Made by a program: the position numbers and the translations under genes. Below are positions 59,488-64,000 of a stretch of DNA of 64,000 nt, in pieces (position 1 is the stretch's first letter; the number at the start of each line of letters is the position of its first letter). Origin of the DNA: Pigmentiphaga litoralis (GTDB lineage Bacteria > Pseudomonadota > Gammaproteobacteria > Burkholderiales > Burkholderiaceae_B); NCBI RefSeq assembly GCF_013408655.1, contig NZ_JACCBP010000001.1, positions 3,596,001-3,660,000 of the forward strand, read 5' to 3'. A model generated the notes under the pieces. It worked only from the letters and a program-made list of their open reading frames with translations, had not been told where the DNA came from and did not search any database.

Positions 59488-60777
59488 CTATTTTTTGATG
59501 GGATGCGCAGGCAGGATCGTTCCGGTGCAGGTGCCAAAGCCGACGCGATAGCCGTCCCCCTGGCACCAGCCGGTCAGGATCAGCTCATCACCATCTTCAA
59601 TGAAGGTGCGGGTCTCGCCGCCGTTCAGGGTGATGGGTGTCTTGCCGCCTGCCGTCATTTCCAGCAAGGACCCGAGGGAATCCGGCGTCGCTCCGCTGAT
59701 CGTGCCCGACCCCATCAGGTCGCCGACCCGGGTGTTGGTGCCCGACACGGTGTGGTGCGCCAGTTGCTGCGCCATCGTCCAGTACATGAACTTGAAGTTG
59801 GTGCGCGACAGGGTCGTGGCCGTACTCTGGTTGGCCGGCCGGATCGCTGCTTCCAGGTGCAGGTCGAAGGCATGGTGGCCTTCATGCTGCAGGTAAGACA
59901 GCGGCACCGGATCCTGCGGCGGCTGCGCGCAGCGGAAGGGTTCCAGGGCGTCCATCGTCACCACCCAGGGCGAGATCGTCGTGGCGAATCCCTTGGCATT
60001 GAAGGGGCCGAGCGGCACGTATTCCCAGGCCTGCAGATCGCGCGCGCTCCAGTCATTCAAGAGCACCATGCCGAAGATATGGGCCTCGGCATCCTGGCAG
60101 GCGATCGGGTCGCCCAGGCCGCTGGGTACGCCCACGAAAAAACCGGTCTCGAGTTCGATGTCGAGCCGCAGGCAGGGCGAGAACACCGGACGTTCCTGAT
60201 CGGGCTTCTTGATCTGGCCATTGGGGCGGCGCACCGGCGTGCCGCTCACGATCACCGACGACGCGCGGCCGTTGTAGCCGATCGGAATTTCGAGCCAGTT
60301 CGGCATCAGCGCGTTCTTGGGATCGCGGAACAGTGCGCCCACGTTGGTGGCGTGTTCCCGCGATGAATAGAAGTCGGTGTAGCCGGGAATGTCGACGGGC
60401 AGATGCATAGTGGCTTGCGACTGCGGCACCAGGGCCGTCTGCCGCAAGGCCACGTCGTCACGCAGGGTCGCGTTGTCGTCGGACAGCAGCTGCGTCAGCT
60501 GGCTGCGCACGCTGCGCCAGACATCGCGTCCGGCTGCCATGAAGGGGTTGAGGGTGCGCTGTGCAAACAGTCCGGCTGGCACCTTCAACAGGCCACGCGT
60601 GTCCAGCACCGACAGATCCAGGATCTCGTCACCGATCGCGACGCCCACGCGGGGGTCGGCCGACGCGGCCGTGGTGAACACGCCGAACGGCAGATTCTGG
60701 ATCGGGAAGTGGGAGTCCGCGCGATTGGCGGACGGGACCCAACTCTTGTGAGGGGTCGCGGGGGTGGCGGGGCTCAT
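59488..60777 (-). CDS. fahA: Fumarylacetoacetase FahA
   Basis: A 429-residue fumarylacetoacetase. The N-terminal domain has [15 protein letters not shown] near the start; the catalytic region shows [20 protein letters not shown], the metal ligands in [18 protein letters not shown] and [20 protein letters not shown], then [10 protein letters not shown]. It splits fumarylacetoacetate into fumarate and acetoacetate, the last step of homogentisate breakdown. The ATG overlaps the hmgA stop as ATGA. The maleylacetoacetate isomerase gene is not in the window. Length matches the eukaryote-like family. Confidence 0.96.
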   Translation of the reverse strand: MSPATPATPHKSWVPSANRADSHFPIQNLPFGVFTTAASADPRVGVAIGDEILDLSVLDTRGLLKVPAGLFAQRTLNPFMAAGRDVWRSVRSQLTQLLSDDNATLRDDVALRQTALVPQSQATMHLPVDIPGYTDFYSSREHATNVGALFRDPKNALMPNWLEIPIGYNGRASSVIVSGTPVRRPNGQIKKPDQERPVFSPCLRLDIELETGFFVGVPSGLGDPIACQDAEAHIFGMVLLNDWSARDLQAWEYVPLGPFNAKGFATTISPWVVTMDALEPFRCAQPPQDPVPLSYLQHEGHHAFDLHLEAAIRPANQSTATTLSRTNFKFMYWTMAQQLAHHTVSGTNTRVGDLMGSGTISGATPDSLGSLLEMTAGGKTPITLNGGETRTFIEDGDELILTGWCQGDGYRVGFGTCTGTILPAHPIKK

Positions 60778-62129
60778 GGGGTCTCCGGAGTAAAGTGCCG
60801 TGCCAGGTCCTGCCAGCACTGGAAATAGTTGGCTTGCAATTGCGACGACGCCAGCGCGCGCTGGGTCGGCTTGATGATAGTGCGGGTCTCGAACATGAAG
60901 GCCATGGTGTCGCCGATCTTGTGGGGCGAGCGGGTGTCGGCATTCGATGCTTTTTCGAACGTGCCGGCGTCCGGACCATGGCCCGACATGCAGTTGTGCA
61001 GGCTGGCGCCGCCCGGCACGAAACCTTCGGCCTTGGCGTCGTAGGCGCCATGGACCAGACCCATGAATTCACTGGCCACGTTGCGGTGGAACCAGGGCGG
61101 CCGGAAGGTATCTTCAGCCGTCAGCCAGCGCGGCGGGAAGATCACGAAGTCCAGGCTGTCGACGCCAGGGGTATCGGTCGGGGCATGCAACACCAGGAAG
61201 ATCGACGGATCCGGATGGTCGTAGGTGATCGAGCCGACCGCATTGAAGCGGCGCAGGTCGTACTTGTAGGGCGCGTAGTTGCCATGCCAGGCGACCACGT
61301 CCAGCGGCGAATGGCCGATACGCGCACGCCACAGGGCGCCACCAAATTTCGCGACCAGATCGAACTCGCCTTCCACGTCTTCATACGCGGCGTTGGGCGT
61401 CAGGAAGTCACGGGGATTGGCCAGGCCGTTGGACCCGATCACGCCCAGGTCGGGCAGACGCAACAAGGCGCCAAAGTTCTCGCACACATAGCCGCACGCT
61501 TCGCCATCGGGCAGCGTCACCCGGAAGCGGCAGCCGCGCGGGATCACGGCAATTTCCTGCGGCTCGATCGTGATGCGGCCCATCTCGGTATCCAGCACCA
61601 GCCGCCCCTGTTGCGGCACGATCAGCAGTTCGCCGTCGGCGCTGTAAAAGAAGCGCGTCATGGATTGGTTGGCGGCGTACAGGTGGATGGCGCAGCCGTC
61701 CATCGCATCGGCCGACCCGTTGCCCGCCATGGTGAGCAGGCCGTCCACGAAGTCCGTGGGCGCATCCGGCATGGGGAGCGGATCCCAGCGCAACTGATTG
61801 GGCGGGGTGGGCGGCACGCGGCCAAAATCGCTGACCAGGCGGCCATCGTCAGGCAAGGGCTCGAAGGGCAAATGCACGGCGGCGGGCCGGATCCGGTACA
61901 GCCAGGACCGCCGGTTGTGGCTGCGCGGCGCCGTGAAGGCGGTGCCGGACAGCTGCTCGGCGTACAGGCCATATGGCGCGCGTTGGGGCGAGTTGCGGCC
62001 CACGGGCAGCGCGCCTGGCAAGGCTTCGGTCGCGAATTCGTTCGCGAAGCCCGACATGTAGCCGGCGTCGGACGCAAAGCCGGCTGCAGGCTGGCGGGGC
62101 GAAGGGGTCGTGGAGGCGGGCGAGTTCAT
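60774..62129 (-). CDS. hmgA: Homogentisate 1,2-dioxygenase HmgA
   Basis: A 451-residue homogentisate dioxygenase. Key parts are [20 protein letters not shown] at the start, [14 protein letters not shown], and the iron-site region from [20 protein letters not shown] to [20 protein letters not shown], which contains the His and Glu ligands. It opens the homogentisate ring to maleylacetoacetate with oxygen, in tyrosine and phenylalanine breakdown. I place the start at 62129, with AAGG six bases upstream; ATG 62135 is possible. fahA overlaps downstream; P450 lies 130 bases upstream on the same strand. Confidence 0.96.
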   Translation of the reverse strand: MNSPASTTPSPRQPAAGFASDAGYMSGFANEFATEALPGALPVGRNSPQRAPYGLYAEQLSGTAFTAPRSHNRRSWLYRIRPAAVHLPFEPLPDDGRLVSDFGRVPPTPPNQLRWDPLPMPDAPTDFVDGLLTMAGNGSADAMDGCAIHLYAANQSMTRFFYSADGELLIVPQQGRLVLDTEMGRITIEPQEIAVIPRGCRFRVTLPDGEACGYVCENFGALLRLPDLGVIGSNGLANPRDFLTPNAAYEDVEGEFDLVAKFGGALWRARIGHSPLDVVAWHGNYAPYKYDLRRFNAVGSITYDHPDPSIFLVLHAPTDTPGVDSLDFVIFPPRWLTAEDTFRPPWFHRNVASEFMGLVHGAYDAKAEGFVPGGASLHNCMSGHGPDAGTFEKASNADTRSPHKIGDTMAFMFETRTIIKPTQRALASSQLQANYFQCWQDLARHFTPETP

Positions 62130-62259
62130 AGGCATCCTTGGTGAAAGGCGGCGCGGTGCAACGGCATCCGGGGCGGTCGAGGCAACCATGACAGCCGTCG
62201 CCCCGTTCGCGTGCGCCGCCGCGGGCACGGCCATTTGCAATGGTTGACGATATCCCCGA

Positions 62260-63504
62260 TCACCCATGCACCCGCGCCGGCACATGCAGGAAGCCGCGAA
62301 AGCGCGCGCGGCCGCCGCGTACCGGGGGCGCCGTCAACGTGTAATCCGGAAAGCGCGCCAGGAAACGCGAGATCGCAATCGCGCCTTCCAGCCGCGCCAG
62401 CGACATGCCAGCACACTGATGAATGCCGCTGCCGAAGGCCAGGTGCCGGTTGGGTGACCGCGCAATATCGAAGCGGTCGGGATCGGGGAACTGTTCGGGG
62501 TCGCGGTTGGCCGCGCCGATACAGAGCGTGACCGACGTGCCGGGCGGCAGCGTCACGCCGCCGATCTCCACCGTCTCGGTCGTCATCCGGTTGCCCAGCT
62601 GATTCGAGCTTTCGAAGCGCAGCACTTCTTCGATCGCGGGCTTGATCAGGTCCGGCTCGGCAATCAGCCGCGCCTTCTGGTCCGGATACTGCGCCAGCGC
62701 GACCAGCCCGTTGCCGATCAGATTGGTGGTGGTTTCATGGCCGGCGTTGAGCAGGAACACACAGTTGTGCAGCAGCTCGGCGGACGTGAGCCGTTCGCCA
62801 TCGGGCTCGCCCTGCAGCAGACGCGTCAGCACGTCATGCTCGGGATCGCCGGGCGATGCGCGGCGCTGCGCGATCAGCCCGTCCAGGTAATCCAGGAACT
62901 GGCGCAAGGCCGCGTTGCCTTCCTGCGCCGCAGCCGGCGTCACCACCGGTTCCAGCGCGCCCAGGATCGCCAGGGACCATTCGCGCAGCGGCTCGCGTTC
63001 GTCGTGCGGCACGTCAAGCAGATTGCCGATCACCTCGACGGGAATCGCCGCGGCAAAATCTTCGATCAGATCGACCTCGCCCTTGTCCGCCATGCGGTCC
63101 AGCAACGTGTCGACCAGGCGGATCAAACCCGGCTCCATCCCTGCTATGGCGCGCGGTGTCAGGGCACCCGCGATCAGCCGGCGCACGCGGGTGTGCAGCG
63201 GCGGGTCGTTAAAGACCAGGCTGGTGGTGTGATGCTCGAACAGCAGCGAATCGCCAAACTTGGGTTTGAACTCGACCTTCTTGTCGCTGCTGTAGACCCG
63301 TGTGCTTTTGTAGGCCGCGATCAGATCGGCGTAACGCGTCAGGAAAACGCCGCCGCCTGGCAACTGCTTGACCGGCGCGTGCTCGCGCAGCGCGTGATAG
63401 GTCGGGAAGGGATCGTCGTAGAACTCGGCCGGCAAATGGGCCAGGTCGAAGCTGTCGGCCAGAGCGCGCGGATCCGCGGCCAGGCTGGGGGAATTGCTGT
63501 GCAT
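62260..63504 (-). CDS. Cytochrome P450
   Basis: A 414-residue soluble bacterial P450. The oxygen-binding I-helix has NAGHETTTN, the K-helix ExxR is in [10 protein letters not shown], and the heme thiolate motif is [15 protein letters not shown] near residue 360. Length and motifs match class I bacterial P450s that need ferredoxin and reductase; none is encoded here. The acid-alcohol pair in the I-helix is of the common kind. It is 130 bases upstream of hmgA on the same strand, and divergent from an IclR gene with an operator array between them. It may hydroxylate a compound that feeds homogentisate, or be a separate unit. Confidence 0.93.
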   Translation of the reverse strand: MHSNSPSLAADPRALADSFDLAHLPAEFYDDPFPTYHALREHAPVKQLPGGGVFLTRYADLIAAYKSTRVYSSDKKVEFKPKFGDSLLFEHHTTSLVFNDPPLHTRVRRLIAGALTPRAIAGMEPGLIRLVDTLLDRMADKGEVDLIEDFAAAIPVEVIGNLLDVPHDEREPLREWSLAILGALEPVVTPAAAQEGNAALRQFLDYLDGLIAQRRASPGDPEHDVLTRLLQGEPDGERLTSAELLHNCVFLLNAGHETTTNLIGNGLVALAQYPDQKARLIAEPDLIKPAIEEVLRFESSNQLGNRMTTETVEIGGVTLPPGTSVTLCIGAANRDPEQFPDPDRFDIARSPNRHLAFGSGIHQCAGMSLARLEGAIAISRFLARFPDYTLTAPPVRGGRARFRGFLHVPARVHG

Positions 63505-63560
63505 GTCTCGTCACCACGTCCTGGTGTTCGTCGATGGGTGCGCCGCTGTCTGGCAGCAGG

Positions 63561-63659
63561 TTACTTCTGACGTAATCGGTTTACGGCAAGAGTAATTTCA
63601 GACCTGTTGTCGCGTCAAGCCGCATTACGCATGGCGTGCTAGAGTTACGCCAGACGTAA
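63561..63659. promoter_or_regulatory. Array of four TTAC-N7-GTAA-type sites between P450 and IclR genes
   Basis: Four 15-base near-palindromes: TTACTTCTGACGTAA (63561-63575), TTACGGCAAGAGTAA (63581-63595), the weaker TTACGCATGGCGTGC (63625-63639) and TTACGCCAGACGTAA (63645-63659). Sites one and two, and sites three and four, are each 20 bases apart (two helix turns); the two pairs are 44 bases apart. The array covers the promoter region between divergent genes and should bind the IclR protein in each case as a tetramer. Confidence 0.75.
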
Positions 63660-63675
63660 TCAACAAGAGCGATCC

Positions 63676-64000
63676 ATGACCTCCGACACCAGCACCGAAC
63701 TGCGCGGCGCGGGCGGCGTGCAAGCCCTGGAAACGGGCCTGTCCGTGCTCGACGCCTTTGCCGGTTTCGTTCGCCCGGCCATGCTCAAGGACATTGCCCA
63801 TGCTGCGTCCATGCATCCGGCCAAGGCGCACCGCTATCTGGTCAGCTTCATCAAGTTCGGCTATGTGGAGCAGGACGCGCATGGCCGCTACAGCCTGGGC
63901 CGCAATGCCCTGCGCATGGGGCTGGCCGGGCTGGCGCAGGTCGATGCGATCCGGCTGGTCACGCCGCTGCTGGATGAACTGAGCATCACGGTCGGCGAAA
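63676..64000 (+). CDS. IclR-family transcriptional regulator (partial, runs off the window)
   Basis: The first 108 codons of an IclR-type regulator. The winged helix lies at about 12-75 (GGVQALETGLSVLDAFAGF, then MLKDIAHAASMHPAKAHRYL and SFIKFGYVEQDAHGRYSLG). The start of the effector domain follows (DAIRLVTPLLDELSITVGE). The gene is divergent from P450; four like sites fill the space. It likely controls P450, and may also control the hmgA-fahA-Bug genes downstream of P450. The remainder is outside the window, so effector residues cannot be judged. Confidence 0.9.
   Translation, partial: MTSDTSTELRGAGGVQALETGLSVLDAFAGFVRPAMLKDIAHAASMHPAKAHRYLVSFIKFGYVEQDAHGRYSLGRNALRMGLAGLAQVDAIRLVTPLLDELSITVGE

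Overview
The window is one contiguous chromosomal segment of a high-GC betaproteobacterium, most likely a member of the order Burkholderiales close to Alcaligenaceae (Bordetella, Achromobacter, Pigmentiphaga type). This rests on family content rather than on any rRNA gene. It carries four Bug-type periplasmic solute receptors, a PhaM-type polyhydroxyalkanoate granule protein, DUF3014, DUF3108 and DUF6279 proteins, a DUF3649-PepSY-DUF3325 iron cassette, and many ATGA-overlapping operons. I found no rRNA, tRNA, CRISPR array, phage or insertion sequence.

Layout. (1) 49-13532 is a LysR gene followed by an eleven-gene leftward catabolic operon (12592 to 983). It encodes a ThDP enzyme, an SDR-like protein, a BNR propeller, a VOC or extradiol dioxygenase-like protein, DUF1185, an alpha/beta hydrolase, NIPSNAP, an MhpA-like flavin hydroxylase, a sulfatase-superfamily hydrolase, a Bug receptor and an aldehyde dehydrogenase. 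A divergent IclR regulator faces it across an inverted-repeat operator candidate. (2) 13685-15531 is a secreted metallo-beta-lactamase-fold protein with a JDVT-CTERM-like tail, followed directly by a small glutamic-type intramembrane protease (MrtJ-like). It looks like a dedicated protease-substrate sorting pair. (3) 15556-17932 is a small Bug / amidohydrolase / SnoaL-like operon. (4) 18014-23991 is a tartrate and glycerate locus: a LysR regulator divergent from ttuD, pyruvate kinase, ttuC and a Bug receptor. (5) 24175-26346 holds an SRAP gene, six 17-bp tandem repeats, a perfect palindrome, and an HPP membrane protein fused to a MarR domain.

(6) 26502-40398 is mainly housekeeping: flavin reductase, DUF3108, a FAH-family hydrolase, PhaM overlapping a FIST sensor protein, a two-domain DUF4394 lipoprotein, glutathione peroxidase with a chalcone-isomerase-like protein, DUF3014, DUF6279, glmU, an Lrp regulator, and glmS with its terminator. 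(7) 40443-42783 is an AT-richer hipBA toxin-antitoxin insert with several operator copies. (8) 42784-48543 holds a GNAT protein with a basic tail, a catalase-family protein, a heat-shock operon hsp20-lon with a sigma-32-like promoter, and udgX. (9) 48489-55674 is a two-component system divergent from an iron-uptake operon (TonB receptor, DUF3649, PepSY, DUF3325) with a Fur-box candidate. (10) 55789-58327 has an MBL-fold hydrolase divergent from TetR, and DUF4893. (11) 58477-64000 is the homogentisate operon hmgA-fahA-Bug, a cytochrome P450, and a divergent IclR regulator cut by the window end, with four TTAC-N7-GTAA-like sites between the last two.

The overall picture is a soil or water heterotroph with many aromatic and organic-acid pathways, each carrying its own local regulator and often its own Bug receptor but no nearby TctAB permease. 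All functions are assigned by reading the sequence; no database search was run.
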